64,000 nt of DNA from Vibrio sp. HB236076 (GCF_040957575.1 NZ_CP162602.1:434001-498000), one strand, 5' to 3'; numbered from the stretch's first letter, positions 45,661 to 54,989 are shown. Notes: generated by a model from the sequence alone, not told the origin. Program-made: numbers and translations.

Positions 45661-45867
45661 AAATATAATCCTTTCTTAGAGTCTGATAATAATATCGTTT
45701 CTTTTTTTAAAATACGATTATATTTAATGTTGTACGGGGTAGAATACGTTGAAATCAGGTGTTAAATAGAAGTGATTCTCTATCTACCTATATATTGATT
45801 TTTTCTAGTCATTTTACCGTAACTGAATATTATATTGATGAGTAAGCCTTGATTGAGTTATCAAAAG

Positions 45868-45918
45868 TAAAAAGGGTGAATGGCATTAATAAATATAAAA
45901 AACTATGGCTCACCCTTT
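45868..45918 (-). terminator. terminator after the YdcH-like gene
   Basis: AAAGGGTGA (45871-45879) pairs with TCACCCTTT (45910-45918) around a 30-nt loop; on the minus strand TTTTTAC follows. The long loop makes it less certain. Confidence 0.55.
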
Positions 45919-45933
45919 ATGACTCACATCCAC

Positions 45934-46172
45934 TTAAGCTGAAATCAATTGACGATATAGCCAATCTTTTAACACTGTTCGATGGTGTTTTAATCGCTGC
46001 ATGGCTTCATCAATGATCGGTGAGTCTTTCAGTTCTAGCTTGCGGATTTCCTCATCGATTTGATGGTACTCCTTCGCTTTTTGCGCAAAGGTCTGATCCG
46101 ACTGGTTTAAGGTTTGGATTGTATCCGTTAAATGGGGAAAGTCGTTTAGTAAACAATGGTTTCACCCAACAT
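45934..46172 (-). pseudogene. YdcH-family (DUF465) small protein gene, frameshifted near the start
   Basis: Not an intact reading frame. On the minus strand AGAGGTGA precedes ATG at 46172, giving MLGE, then the frame runs into TAA after eight codons. In the +1-shifted frame the sequence reads NHCLLNDFPHLTDTIQTLNQ and on through KEYHQIDEEIRKLE and MQRLKHHRTVLKDWLYRQLI to TAA at 45934, a typical DUF465 helical hairpin of about 79 residues in total. Inserting one A (plus-strand T in the run at 46160-46162) joins MLGE to NHCLLN, the expected family N-terminus. Either a sequencing slip or a real one-base deletion. Confidence 0.75.
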
Positions 46173-46225
46173 AAATCACCTCTTAGTAAGTAATCGAGCT
46201 GCGTTGGCGGTATTACGGGGTAAGG

Positions 46226-47071
46226 TTATTGAATATCTTGTACTTTCATGACCAAGGCTTCCCAATGGCGTTGGTTCTCAAGGTCGTATTCCATGCCTTT
46301 GGCATCGGCGGTAGCAAAGCGTTTGATGGCGGGTGTTTTACTGGTGGCTTGATATAACCAGTAGGTTTCCGCTTTTAACGCTTCATCAATGGGCTTATCT
46401 ATCGACTCGTAGACCGCTTGCTTACACGCATTAATGGATTCTGGGGGAAATTGAGCAATGCGTTCGGCTAATGCATCCACGTAAGGGCCAATTTCATCGG
46501 CATCGAGCGCTTTATTGATGGTGCCATAGGCTTCGGCCTCATCGGCGCTAAAGTCTCGAGCACTTAAAATGATTTCCAGTGCTCTACCAAGGCCGGTTTG
46601 GCGAGCCATACGAGAAGCGCCGCCACCACAAGGCAAAATGCCCATTCCAACCTCCATTTGCATCATTTTGAATTTACCGCGGACCGCAAAGCGCATATCA
46701 CAAGCCAAAGCAAACTCGTGGCCACCACCACGCGCGACCCCTTCTAGCTTGGCAATAGTGGCTTGGGGCAGTTTACTGATCCGCTCTAATACAATTTGCA
46801 AATCAAGCAGTTTAGCATCCTGGCGAGCAACGGCTTCGGTGGACATCTCTTTAAGCAAATTGGTGTCGTAGTGACACACCCAAATTTCTGGGTTTGCGGA
46901 TTGAAAAATGACGACCTTAACACTGCGATCCCTTTCGAGGCGCATGGCGAGCCCCATGAGATCTTCAAGCATCTCTTGCCCTTGTACGTTAACGGGACCA
47001 AAATCAAACGTGACGCGTAATACCGCCCCCGTTTGTTGTGCAGTGAATGTGGTATAACCTTGATAGTTCAT
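46226..47071 (-). CDS. enoyl-CoA hydratase/isomerase family protein
   Basis: Crotonase-fold protein of 281 residues from the ATG at 47071 (AAGGAATTC upstream; the longer frame from 47140 has no family similarity in its first 23 residues). Oxyanion-hole segment KLEGVARGGGHEFALACDMR and MEVGMGILPCGGGASRMARQTG are visible, with the loop residues replacing the two classical catalytic Glu of hydratases only partly recognisable, so the actual reaction is uncertain. No fatty-acid or CoA gene is adjacent. Confidence 0.82.
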   Translation of the reverse strand: MNYQGYTTFTAQQTGAVLRVTFDFGPVNVQGQEMLEDLMGLAMRLERDRSVKVVIFQSANPEIWVCHYDTNLLKEMSTEAVARQDAKLLDLQIVLERISKLPQATIAKLEGVARGGGHEFALACDMRFAVRGKFKMMQMEVGMGILPCGGGASRMARQTGLGRALEIILSARDFSADEAEAYGTINKALDADEIGPYVDALAERIAQFPPESINACKQAVYESIDKPIDEALKAETYWLYQATSKTPAIKRFATADAKGMEYDLENQRHWEALVMKVQDIQ

Positions 47072-47283
47072 GATGAATTCCTTTTGTGTACGGGCTATGG
47101 TCTGGCGACACTCTCGGTGCAAATAAAGCCTATCAAGCAATGGTTTTGTTGATAATAAACATTATTAGCTAATCATTTTCTATAAAAAGTAAACAATGAA
47201 GCGGTAAAAGACTGATCAACAAACGGCGAACATTTCGAGCTGTGGAAGTCATTGAGCTTGTGAAAATGTGAACTCAAACAGAA

Positions 47284-47295
47284 GAAAGTGCTTTC
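47284..47295. promoter_or_regulatory. LacI-type operator, imperfect, upstream of porin
   Basis: GAAAGTGCTTTC, one mismatch from GAAAGCGCTTTC, inside the longer palindrome AAGAAAGTGCTTTCTT. It lies 101 bp upstream of the next copy, in the 379-bp gap before the porin gene, which otherwise holds no gene. Confidence 0.75.
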
Positions 47296-47384
47296 TTAAG
47301 TGAGAGTGGTCACTTTTTTTAATCTTTAGGCCTTTTATACTGATTGGCGAAAGCAGTTCTGATAAAACCGATAAAAACTTAAAA

Positions 47385-47396
47385 GAAAGCGCTTTC
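47385..47396. promoter_or_regulatory. LacI-type operator upstream of porin
   Basis: Perfect GAAAGCGCTTTC palindrome 55 bp before the porin start. The same 12-mer is repeated before three other transcription units of this locus. Confidence 0.85.
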
Positions 47397-47450
47397 AAAA
47401 GTAAGATGAAATAAAAAAACCAATAACCCTAAAAGTCTCGAGAGGCAAAC

Positions 47451-48773
47451 ATGAAAACAAAAAAGACAGCGCTTTCTTTAATGATTGCGTGCACATCACT
47501 GAGTTATGTTCATCCTAGCGTAGCGGCGGTTGATGAGACCTTTGAATTTCACGGTTATTTTCGCTCCGGTACACTATCGTCTAGCACTGACGATTGGGAG
47601 CGCTCAACCTGGGCTGGCGTAACGAAAGAAATGGTCGGTCGTCTTGGGGTTGAGGCTGATAACGACTTTAGTATCAGCCTGTCTAAAAAATGGGTGTTAG
47701 ACAATGGAAAATCAGTCAAAGTCACGGTCGGTGAGGAAGATAACACGGACTCATACAGCGCTTCGGATTTTCCTGATGCTTATCTCGAGTACGAAGGGGT
47801 TTTAGATTCAGGCATTTTGTGGGCCGGAAAACGCAGTTATGCCAAAGATGAAAACTACATCTTTATGACCGATTTTTTCTATATCGATTATTCCGGAACC
47901 GGGGCGGGTGTGATTGATTATCAAGTCGGTGATGCGAAAGTGGATTTTGCCTACATCGCCAGTGATCGCACCGAAGACGAAGACTATAACCTCACACGGG
48001 ATCTCGATACCAATAATATTTTACACACGGTGCATTTAGGGGTTGATTGGGGCACCTGGAAACTCGATGGCTCGTTAAAATACATGCACGACAACCAAAG
48101 TTATACCTCCGGGACAGACGGTTATTGGGACGATTACAACAGTGTTTGGGTTGAGGCGGTGGATGCCTACTACACCAAATACACAGACCGCGGTGCCGAT
48201 TTGAGCTTAACTTATTCAAGAGACGATTTTTTCTGGATACCAGGCAATGGTTTTTCCAAGATCATCGCTCAAGGGGGTATCGGCTTGGGGTCTCAGCAAT
48301 TATTAGGCGGAACCTTGACCACTTATAACGCCTATCGCCCAGGCAGTGTCACCAAAGGGGGCGTGAGCGGCGCGGCGACCATGGCCAATAACTACACGAA
48401 TGACACCTCCGCGCGTTTGCTGTTCTGGGGTGGGTATTTCTTTGACAACGGCATCAACGTATTCCCGTCAATTCAAGCGCAATACAATGATCACGCAGAA
48501 GACAATATTTACGATTATTGGTTCTCAGCCATGGTAAGACCTACTTTTCCTGTCAGTGAAAACTTTTATATTCAATCTGAAATCGGTTACGCCTACAAAA
48601 ACTGGAATGGCGGTACTTGGTTTGAGAAAAAAATCACTGTTGCACCGACTGTCGTGATGGGCGTTGGGCAAGGCATCGCGCCAGAAATTCGCTTTGTGGC
48701 CAGTTACCTGCCAGAAGCGAACGATGGTGATGGCGATACCATCGTCGGTATTCAAGCCGATGTCTCCTGGTAA
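47451..48773 (+). CDS. LamB-type outer-membrane carbohydrate porin
   Basis: 440 residues with a signal peptide ending HPSVA, a mature start FEFHGYFRSGTLSSS typical of maltoporin-like sugar porins, alternating beta-strand pattern rich in Tyr/Trp/Asp, and a C-terminal aromatic residue (QADVSW) as needed for BAM insertion. Likely 18-stranded channel for glucan oligosaccharides. Ribosome-binding site GAGAGG upstream; two operators precede it, and a third near-match (GACAGCGCTTTC, 47465-47476) lies inside its signal-peptide codons. GH30 follows 37 bp downstream, so it heads the porin-GH30-GH16 unit. Confidence 0.85.
   Translation: MKTKKTALSLMIACTSLSYVHPSVAAVDETFEFHGYFRSGTLSSSTDDWERSTWAGVTKEMVGRLGVEADNDFSISLSKKWVLDNGKSVKVTVGEEDNTDSYSASDFPDAYLEYEGVLDSGILWAGKRSYAKDENYIFMTDFFYIDYSGTGAGVIDYQVGDAKVDFAYIASDRTEDEDYNLTRDLDTNNILHTVHLGVDWGTWKLDGSLKYMHDNQSYTSGTDGYWDDYNSVWVEAVDAYYTKYTDRGADLSLTYSRDDFFWIPGNGFSKIIAQGGIGLGSQQLLGGTLTTYNAYRPGSVTKGGVSGAATMANNYTNDTSARLLFWGGYFFDNGINVFPSIQAQYNDHAEDNIYDYWFSAMVRPTFPVSENFYIQSEIGYAYKNWNGGTWFEKKITVAPTVVMGVGQGIAPEIRFVASYLPEANDGDGDTIVGIQADVSW
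47465..47476. promoter_or_regulatory. operator-like sequence within porin signal-peptide codons
   Basis: GACAGCGCTTTC, one mismatch from the palindrome, 80 bp after the perfect site. It may be a downstream roadblock operator or chance. Confidence 0.4.
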
Positions 48774-48810
48774 TCAATGGCCCTTTAACCACGACTATGG
48801 TGAATGAAGA

Positions 48811-50184
48811 ATGAAAATCGTAGAAACCGCTCTACACAGTGAGCAAAAATGGCGTGAATACGACGGCGAGCCTTTGGTGCCAACGTCACAATTAGCCGAA
48901 AAACGCCATCAACCGATACAACAGGTTTATCTTGATAGTCGTTTTCACTTTCAAACCTGGGAGGGATTCGGTGGCGCGTTTACTGAATCGGCGGCGCATG
49001 TGTTCCACGCCATGCCATCCGAGGTACAAGAAGAGTTGCTGAGCGCTTATTTTGACCCAGTTCAAGGACTTGCCTACAACCGAGGCCGCACCCACATCAA
49101 CAGCTGTGATTTTTCTTTGCACAACTGGGCGTGTTGCGAGGTTGAAGACCCCGATTTAAACGCGTTTAGCCTAGAGCGAGAGTTGCAAGAAATCATCCCA
49201 CTTATCTTGCGGGCACAGCAAGTGGCGAAACAACCATTGCCGTTGCTTGCCTCGCCTTGGAGTCCGCCAGAGTGGATGAAAACCAATCAGCAGATGAATC
49301 ACGGCGGCGAACTCAAAGCGGAGTATCGTCAAACATGGGCAAACTATTACTGTAAGTTCATCAAGGCAATGCGTGAGCACGGGGTCACGATTGACGCCAT
49401 CAGTGTGCAAAATGAACCGGCTGCCACGCAAATTTGGGATTCTTGCTTGTACAGCGCAGAGCAAGAAAGGGATTTTGTCCGTGACTATCTCGGCCCAACC
49501 TTGGGCAAACAAGCGCTTAGTGATGTTCGACTCATTTTTTGGGATCACAACCGCGCCGAGGCTTTTCACCGCGCGCAAGTCATGCTCGATGACCCCATTG
49601 CCAGTCAATTTGTCTACGGGGTCGGGATACATTGGTATGAAGGTGACAACTACGACAACTTGAGTTTGATTAACCAGCTTTATCCCGATACCGCGATCTG
49701 GTTTACCGAAGGTTGCCAAGAGGGCGGCCCGCACATTGGCAGTTGGGAGGTTGCTGAGCGCTATGGTCATTCGATCATCAATGATTTAAATCACGGTACC
49801 AGCAGCTGGTGTGATTGGAATTTGTTTTTGGATCAGTTTGGCGGGCCGAATCACGTTGGCAATTTGTGCAGTGCGCCGATCCTTTGTGATCTCGACAACC
49901 AACTGCCAATTTATAACCCGTCTTACTATTACATTGGCCATTTTTCAAAATTTATCGGTTTAGGCGCTAAACGCGTGGCAGTCGCGACGAGCAGTGATGA
50001 ACTCGAAGCCACCGCGTTTGAAAACCTCGATGGGCGGTTAATTTTAGTGGTTATGAATCGCTCCAGTGACGCCATGACTTACCGCTTGCAACATGGTGGC
50101 CAAGCGCAATATATCGATTTACCCGCACGCGCCATCCAAACCGTGGTGGTCCAAAAAAACAATAAGGATAATGATCATGCATAA
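48811..50184 (+). CDS. GH30 family beta-glucanase/glucosidase, cytoplasmic
   Basis: Glycoside hydrolase 30, 457 residues: barrel motifs EGFGGAFTESAA, GRTHINSCDFS and SPPEWMKTN, acid/base Glu202 in VQNEP and nucleophile Glu300 in IWFTEGCQ, followed by the C-terminal beta domain (FSKFIGLGAKRVAV). GH30 members with this look include glucosylceramidase-like and beta-1,6-glucanase enzymes. There is no signal peptide, so it acts in the cytoplasm on imported oligosaccharides; removal of beta-1,6 branches of laminarin-type chains is a reasonable guess. Its stop overlaps the GH16 start by 8 bp. Confidence 0.88.
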   Translation: MKIVETALHSEQKWREYDGEPLVPTSQLAEKRHQPIQQVYLDSRFHFQTWEGFGGAFTESAAHVFHAMPSEVQEELLSAYFDPVQGLAYNRGRTHINSCDFSLHNWACCEVEDPDLNAFSLERELQEIIPLILRAQQVAKQPLPLLASPWSPPEWMKTNQQMNHGGELKAEYRQTWANYYCKFIKAMREHGVTIDAISVQNEPAATQIWDSCLYSAEQERDFVRDYLGPTLGKQALSDVRLIFWDHNRAEAFHRAQVMLDDPIASQFVYGVGIHWYEGDNYDNLSLINQLYPDTAIWFTEGCQEGGPHIGSWEVAERYGHSIINDLNHGTSSWCDWNLFLDQFGGPNHVGNLCSAPILCDLDNQLPIYNPSYYYIGHFSKFIGLGAKRVAVATSSDELEATAFENLDGRLILVVMNRSSDAMTYRLQHGGQAQYIDLPARAIQTVVVQKNNKDNDHA

Positions 50185-51742
50185 ATACATTCCATTCGTC
50201 GGTGTCATCAGTTGTGCTGGCATGATTGTTGGGTGTGCCGATTCTACGCCTCAAACAGTGCAAAATAGCCCTGTTGTGACCAGTGTGACAAACCAACAGC
50301 AAGTCCCCACTCAAAAAGGGAAGTGGTCACTGGTATGGCATGATGAATTCAATGGTTCGAAAGTCGATGAAAGTAAATGGCAGTTTGAAGAGAACTGTTG
50401 GGGCGGCGGCAATGATGAGCAACAATGCTATGTCAAAAATGATCAAAATGCCTTCGTTGATCAAGGTGTGCTAACGCTCAGAGCAATAAAACAGCAAACC
50501 ACTGGCCCTGCCACTCCACAAGATTGGAATGAATCGAGTGCAACAAAGACACTGCCTTACTCGTCGGCAAGGTTAAGGACCAAAGACCGAGCCGATTGGC
50601 AATACGGCCGCTTTGAGGTCAGAGCTAAGATGCCACAGGGGCAGGGCACTTGGCCGGCGGTATGGATGCTCCCTAGTGATTTTGTCTATGGCGGGTGGGC
50701 GGCATCTGGTGAAATTGACATTGTTGAAGCCGTTAACTTGCACACGACCTATCAAGATGAAGCGGGGAATATCAGACCGGAAAACCGAGTGCATGGCACA
50801 CTGCACTACGGAAAAAATTGGCCCAATAATGTTTCATCGGGAACAGAATACACCTTTGGCAACGATGAGATTAACCCTGCCGATGACTTTCACACCTACG
50901 CCATCGAGTGGGAAAAAGGCGAAATTCGTTGGTACGTCGATGAGGTACACTACGCGACGCAAACCCAAGCCGGCTGGTGGACCCAATATCAAAATGACCA
51001 ACAGCAATGGGTCAGTGGTCCAGACGACGCCCCCTTTAATCAAAAATTTCATTTATTGCTCAATTTGGCAATCGGTGGCTCTTGGGCAGGTGAAACCAAT
51101 GACAAGGGGATCGACCCCAATTTAGAACGCGCCGAAATGCAAATTGACTACGTTCGGGTTTATCAGTGCAGTGCAAATACCAAGACAGGCCAAGGCTGTT
51201 CAAGCCCGGTTAACCCTGATGCAATACAAAATACAGGGACAACCGAGCCGCCGCTGACCAGCGCCCAAGTGATGGTTGGCACCGATAAACTCGAGGTGCT
51301 GACACCGTTAGGCATTGCCGATGGCATGGCGTTATCGGGGTGGGATAACCAAAGTAATGATCAACGCCAATGGCACGATGGCGAGTTGGATATCCACATC
51401 ATCAATCAAGGCAATGCGTATATCGGGGCGAGTAACGGCACGCTCGATCTGTCGGGTTTTTCACAAGGCAAGTTGGTGATCGAGATGGCTATCGTCAACA
51501 ACGACGCCGATGGCCTGGCGATCAAGTTAGACAGCGGTTGGCCAAATGTTGCTCAAATTGATATTGATAACAATCAATTAGCCTCTTTAGACCAATGGAA
51601 ACGCTATGAATTTCCCATCGCGTCTTTTAAGTCGCATACCAAGGGGTTTGATTTAGCCAGCATTGTCAATGCGGTGGTATTTGAGCCAATTAATGGCCGA
51701 GATATGAAATTGAAAGTGAGGTCGATTTCCCTAGAGAAATAA
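50177..51742 (+). CDS. GH16 beta-1,3-glucanase lipoprotein
   Basis: 521 residues from the ATG at 50177, which has AAGGA eight bases upstream and starts a lipoprotein signal with lipobox MIVGC (Cys20, then Ala-Asp, suggesting the outer membrane). Residues 50-340 are a GH16 jelly-roll: WHDEFNGSKVDESKW, YGRFEVRAKMPQGQGTWPAV and the catalytic GEIDIVEA with Glu179, Asp181 and Glu184. This is laminarinase-like. A linker (about 345-365) leads to a C-terminal domain of about 150 residues with a beta-sandwich pattern, possibly carbohydrate-binding; I cannot name its family. Third gene of the porin unit, followed by a terminator. Confidence 0.9.
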   Translation: MHKYIPFVGVISCAGMIVGCADSTPQTVQNSPVVTSVTNQQQVPTQKGKWSLVWHDEFNGSKVDESKWQFEENCWGGGNDEQQCYVKNDQNAFVDQGVLTLRAIKQQTTGPATPQDWNESSATKTLPYSSARLRTKDRADWQYGRFEVRAKMPQGQGTWPAVWMLPSDFVYGGWAASGEIDIVEAVNLHTTYQDEAGNIRPENRVHGTLHYGKNWPNNVSSGTEYTFGNDEINPADDFHTYAIEWEKGEIRWYVDEVHYATQTQAGWWTQYQNDQQQWVSGPDDAPFNQKFHLLLNLAIGGSWAGETNDKGIDPNLERAEMQIDYVRVYQCSANTKTGQGCSSPVNPDAIQNTGTTEPPLTSAQVMVGTDKLEVLTPLGIADGMALSGWDNQSNDQRQWHDGELDIHIINQGNAYIGASNGTLDLSGFSQGKLVIEMAIVNNDADGLAIKLDSGWPNVAQIDIDNNQLASLDQWKRYEFPIASFKSHTKGFDLASIVNAVVFEPINGRDMKLKVRSISLEK

Positions 51743-51746
51743 ATGG

Positions 51747-51776
51747 CAGGGTGGCTTAGACCACCCTGACTTTTTT
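51747..51776 (+). terminator. intrinsic terminator after GH16
   Basis: CAGGGTGG / CCACCCTG stem, 6-nt loop, then AC and six T. It ends the porin-GH30-GH16 transcript. Confidence 0.9.
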
Positions 51777-51926
51777 AGTGACATTTAAGAGCAAAAGACT
51801 TGAGTTCGATCGGGGTTTTGATGCAAAAATATGACTTAAGCGATTGTTAAGGTTATCTTTATCTTTTCGGTTTTGTGGTAATATTTTATATAACGCCAGT
51901 CAATAGGTTTGTTTAGGTTGCTATGC

Positions 51927-52964
51927 ATGTCAGCGACGAATAGCCAACTCAGGGATAAAACATTGATAACAATAAAAGAAGTTGCAGAATTAGCCGGTGT
52001 TTCTCAGTCAACCGTGTCTCGTGCATTAAACGGCCATCAGTCGGTAAAACCCAGTAACAAAGAAAAAGTATTTGCGGCGATAGAAAAGCTAGGTTACAAA
52101 CCGAATGCATTCGCTCAAGCGTTGGCATCGAACAAGTCGTTCAGTATCGGGATGCTAGTGGGGACCTTAGACGGCCCTTTTTACGGCCCTTTAATGCACA
52201 ACGTTGAAGAGATTGTCCGCGCGCAAAATTATCACTTAATCATCACCAGTGGTTATGAGTCTTATGAGCGGGAGCAAGATTCAATACAGTTTTTGAATGC
52301 GAAGAAAGTCGATGGTTTTGTCTTGATCCCCGATATGCTCAGCGATAACGACATTCTCGAGATTGTCTCAACATCGCCCGCGACAGTGGTACTCAATCGC
52401 TATATTCCAGAAATTGCAGACAAGTGTATCCGCATCGACAATGAACTCGGTGGCTACTTAGCGGTTGATTACCTGGTGAACAAAGGTCATAAGAAAATAG
52501 GCTGTGTGACCGGGCAATTAAGCAAAGTTGACAGTCGCGAACGCTTGCAAGGGTATCGCAACGCCCTGTCTGCGCATGGCATTGAATACAATGCTTCTCT
52601 CGTCGTTGAAGGTCGTTTTGATTATCAAGAAAACGATGAAGCGATAAAGCGGTTATTAAATCGCGACCCCGAAATATCAGCCTTATTTTGCATGAACGAC
52701 AATATCGCCGTGATGGCCTATAATGTTTGCAAAGACAGAGGGTTAACCGTTGGAGAAGACATCTCGATTGTCGGTTTTGACAACAATAATTACAGCCAAT
52801 ACATGTCGCCTCCACTCACCACGATTGACTTTCCTATCAAAGACATGGCCATTCAAGGGGCGAAATGCGTGCTAAACAGCTTAATGGGCCGTTCCAATGA
52901 TGGCATCGATAAAATGCTGTTGCCTACGTTAATCGAGCGTCATTCCGTTAAAGCGCTTTCTTAG
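51927..52964 (+). CDS. LacI-family transcriptional regulator of the glucan locus
   Basis: LacI/GalR repressor. Helix-turn-helix and hinge: ITIKEVAELAGVSQSTVSRA and KLGYKPNAFAQALAS; the sugar-binding domain shows SIGMLVGTLDGPFYGPLMH, VLNRYIPEI, GCVTGQL and SIVGFDNN. ATG 51927 gives 345 residues. A TTG at 51963 with AGGGA seven bases upstream would start almost at the usual LacI N-terminus (333 residues) and may be the real start; an upstream TTG at 51909 is unlikely. It lies inside the locus it probably controls through GAAAGCGCTTTC sites. No operator precedes its own start. Confidence 0.9.
   Translation: MSATNSQLRDKTLITIKEVAELAGVSQSTVSRALNGHQSVKPSNKEKVFAAIEKLGYKPNAFAQALASNKSFSIGMLVGTLDGPFYGPLMHNVEEIVRAQNYHLIITSGYESYEREQDSIQFLNAKKVDGFVLIPDMLSDNDILEIVSTSPATVVLNRYIPEIADKCIRIDNELGGYLAVDYLVNKGHKKIGCVTGQLSKVDSRERLQGYRNALSAHGIEYNASLVVEGRFDYQENDEAIKRLLNRDPEISALFCMNDNIAVMAYNVCKDRGLTVGEDISIVGFDNNNYSQYMSPPLTTIDFPIKDMAIQGAKCVLNSLMGRSNDGIDKMLLPTLIERHSVKALS
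52949..52960. promoter_or_regulatory. operator-like sequence at the 3' end of the LacI gene
   Basis: TAAAGCGCTTTC, one mismatch from the palindrome, spans the last codons of the regulator gene (the Lys-Ala-Leu-Ser end), 306 bp upstream of the operator before the binding-protein gene. It may be an auxiliary looping site or chance. Confidence 0.4.
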
Positions 52965-53004
52965 TCAAAGAACACCTCAGAGATTAAACCTAGCTTACGA
53001 AGAT

Positions 53005-53041
53005 AACCTCACCAAGGGATAGATTGGTGAGGTTGTTTATT
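53005..53041 (+). terminator. intrinsic terminator after the LacI gene
   Basis: AACCTCACCA / TGGTGAGGTT perfect stem, 10-nt loop, then GTTTATTTG. It separates the regulator from the transporter operon. The rest of the gap to 53343 is AT-rich and holds the operator at 53255. Confidence 0.75.
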
Positions 53042-53254
53042 TGCGTCTTTATTTTTAAACTCATACGATTGCGCCTCATGTGAATATATTCATTAAAATC
53101 AACGCTTTAATTTAATGATTTTCTTTATTAAATGACGAACCATCCTGTCGTGTTGATCGAGTTAACACAAGTGAATTGATTAATGTGATCCACCTATAGC
53201 TTTGCCCTTGTTGTCCTTGCTTCTGTACTTGCCTGTCACTAATATCACCACAAA

Positions 53255-53266
53255 GAAAGCGCTTTC
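53255..53266. promoter_or_regulatory. LacI-type operator upstream of the ABC transporter operon
   Basis: Perfect GAAAGCGCTTTC, extended to AAAGAAAGCGCTTTCTTT, 77 bp before the binding-protein start. Confidence 0.85.
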
Positions 53267-53342
53267 TTTTTAGCAGACATTACACAAACGATATAAAAAT
53301 AACCACATTGACATTCCAATATAAACGAGAAAAGGGTTTGCC

Positions 53343-54989
53343 ATGCACAACAAAACACACATTGCACTCGCGCTTGTCGGGGCCTTCTCTACGGGGGCGG
53401 TCGCCGAGGTCTCTGAGATCCCTCACGGCGGAAATTTAACCGTGCCCATCATCAATACCGGTTTTGTGGAAAACTACAACCCGTATACGGCAGGGGGCTT
53501 ATTTGATGGTGTCCTCTACGAGCCGCTGATGTTTTTTAATAACATGACCGGCAAGATGGAATACCGCCTTGCGCAATCGGCCGAGTATTCAAAAGATTTA
53601 ACACAAATCACCATTAGGTTAAAACCTGATTTACACTGGTCAGATGGATCACCATTAACTGCGCAAGACGTTGCGTTTAGCTATCAGTTAACCAAGGATG
53701 TTCCCGCATTTGATGTCAAAGCCATTTGGAGCTCTGGCCAACTCAACAGTGTGGAGGCGATGGATGATTCTCGAGTGGTCTTTAAGTTAAACCGCCCAGA
53801 TTCTACCTTTCTGTGGAGCTTAGCCAAATATCATATTGTGCCAAAAGCGGTGTGGCAGACCATCCCAACCAAAGACTTGCCAACCTTTACTAACCCTGAT
53901 CCGGTGGGCAGTGGTCCACTGACAAATATAAAATTTATCAAGCCACAACAGATGCAAATTTGCCGCAACGAGCATTATTATTTGCCGAACCGACCTTATA
54001 TCGATTGCATCACCTATCGCTCTTACAACGATAACTCTCAGGTCCAACCGGCCTTGATGAAAGGTGAGCTCGATTGGGGCTCTAACTTTATTGCCGATGT
54101 CGATCGCACTTATGTGTCTTTGGATCCCAAACATCATCATTACTGGTACCCCGCCAATGATGCCATTCACCTTTACGTTAATACCAAACGCAAACCGTTC
54201 GATGATGTGCGAGTTAGGCAAGCCCTTTCGATGGCATTAAATCGAGAAGAGATCGTGGATATTGCCGCTTATGGGTACCCAACCGTCAATCACCATGCCG
54301 GTGGGATCGGTGAGTTTTATCAGCAATACATCGACACCAACATCAGTGAAAAATACCGCTACTTAACCGAGTATCATCCAGATAAAGCCAACCAATTGTT
54401 GGATGAAGCGGGCTATAAAGATTTGGATGGCGATGGGTTTCGCGATTTGCCCAACGGCGAGACGATAGCGTTCGACATCGATGTCGTCAACGGATGGACC
54501 GACTGGATACAGGTAGTTCAGATGGTGTCGGAGTATTACCAAGAGATAGGGATTAAAGCCAACATTAAAACAGTGGATTGGTCTGTTTACGATCGCAGCT
54601 TAAAAGAGGGAGATTACGCCATGTCGATCAACTGGTCACTGATCGGCAGTAACCCGATAGAAGCTTATCAAGCGTATTATGCTCGCTCACAAATTGGCAA
54701 AAGTTGGCATGCTGGGCACGGTATCAATGGTGAACAATTCGATAAGTTATTTCACGATTTTGGCCTGACGAATGATCAAGAAAAGCAAGCTGTAATTTTG
54801 TCTCAATTGCAAACCATGACCGCAGAGCAGTTGCCTTTTATTCCCTTGTTCTCAAACCCAACTTGGTTTCAATACAGCACAAAAACCTTTGTCGGTTGGC
54901 CTAATGCCGATGATGCTTATGTACAGCCAAGCTTTTACGACGGTGGTAATCGCAACTTAATTATTAATCATTTGCACCTTAAGCAATGA
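53343..54989 (+). CDS. Opp/Dpp-type (family 5) substrate-binding protein, probably for beta-gluco-oligosaccharides
   Basis: 548 residues: signal peptide ending in GAVA, then the family 5 extracellular solute-binding fold (YNPYTAGGLFDGVLYEPLMF, LTQITIRLKPDLHWSDGSPL, RVRQALSMALNREEIVDIA, AGYKDLDGDGFRDL; partial quotes). Family 5 contains peptide and nickel binders but also cello-, laminari- and chito-oligosaccharide binders. Position in a glucan locus under a glucan-locus operator supports oligosaccharide binding. First gene of a five-gene importer operon. Confidence 0.88.
   Translation: MHNKTHIALALVGAFSTGAVAEVSEIPHGGNLTVPIINTGFVENYNPYTAGGLFDGVLYEPLMFFNNMTGKMEYRLAQSAEYSKDLTQITIRLKPDLHWSDGSPLTAQDVAFSYQLTKDVPAFDVKAIWSSGQLNSVEAMDDSRVVFKLNRPDSTFLWSLAKYHIVPKAVWQTIPTKDLPTFTNPDPVGSGPLTNIKFIKPQQMQICRNEHYYLPNRPYIDCITYRSYNDNSQVQPALMKGELDWGSNFIADVDRTYVSLDPKHHHYWYPANDAIHLYVNTKRKPFDDVRVRQALSMALNREEIVDIAAYGYPTVNHHAGGIGEFYQQYIDTNISEKYRYLTEYHPDKANQLLDEAGYKDLDGDGFRDLPNGETIAFDIDVVNGWTDWIQVVQMVSEYYQEIGIKANIKTVDWSVYDRSLKEGDYAMSINWSLIGSNPIEAYQAYYARSQIGKSWHAGHGINGEQFDKLFHDFGLTNDQEKQAVILSQLQTMTAEQLPFIPLFSNPTWFQYSTKTFVGWPNADDAYVQPSFYDGGNRNLIINHLHLKQ

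Noticed and set aside
49171..49770. 199-codon minus-strand frame inside GH30
   Set aside because: It is a shadow of the GH30 coding strand with no recognisable motif.
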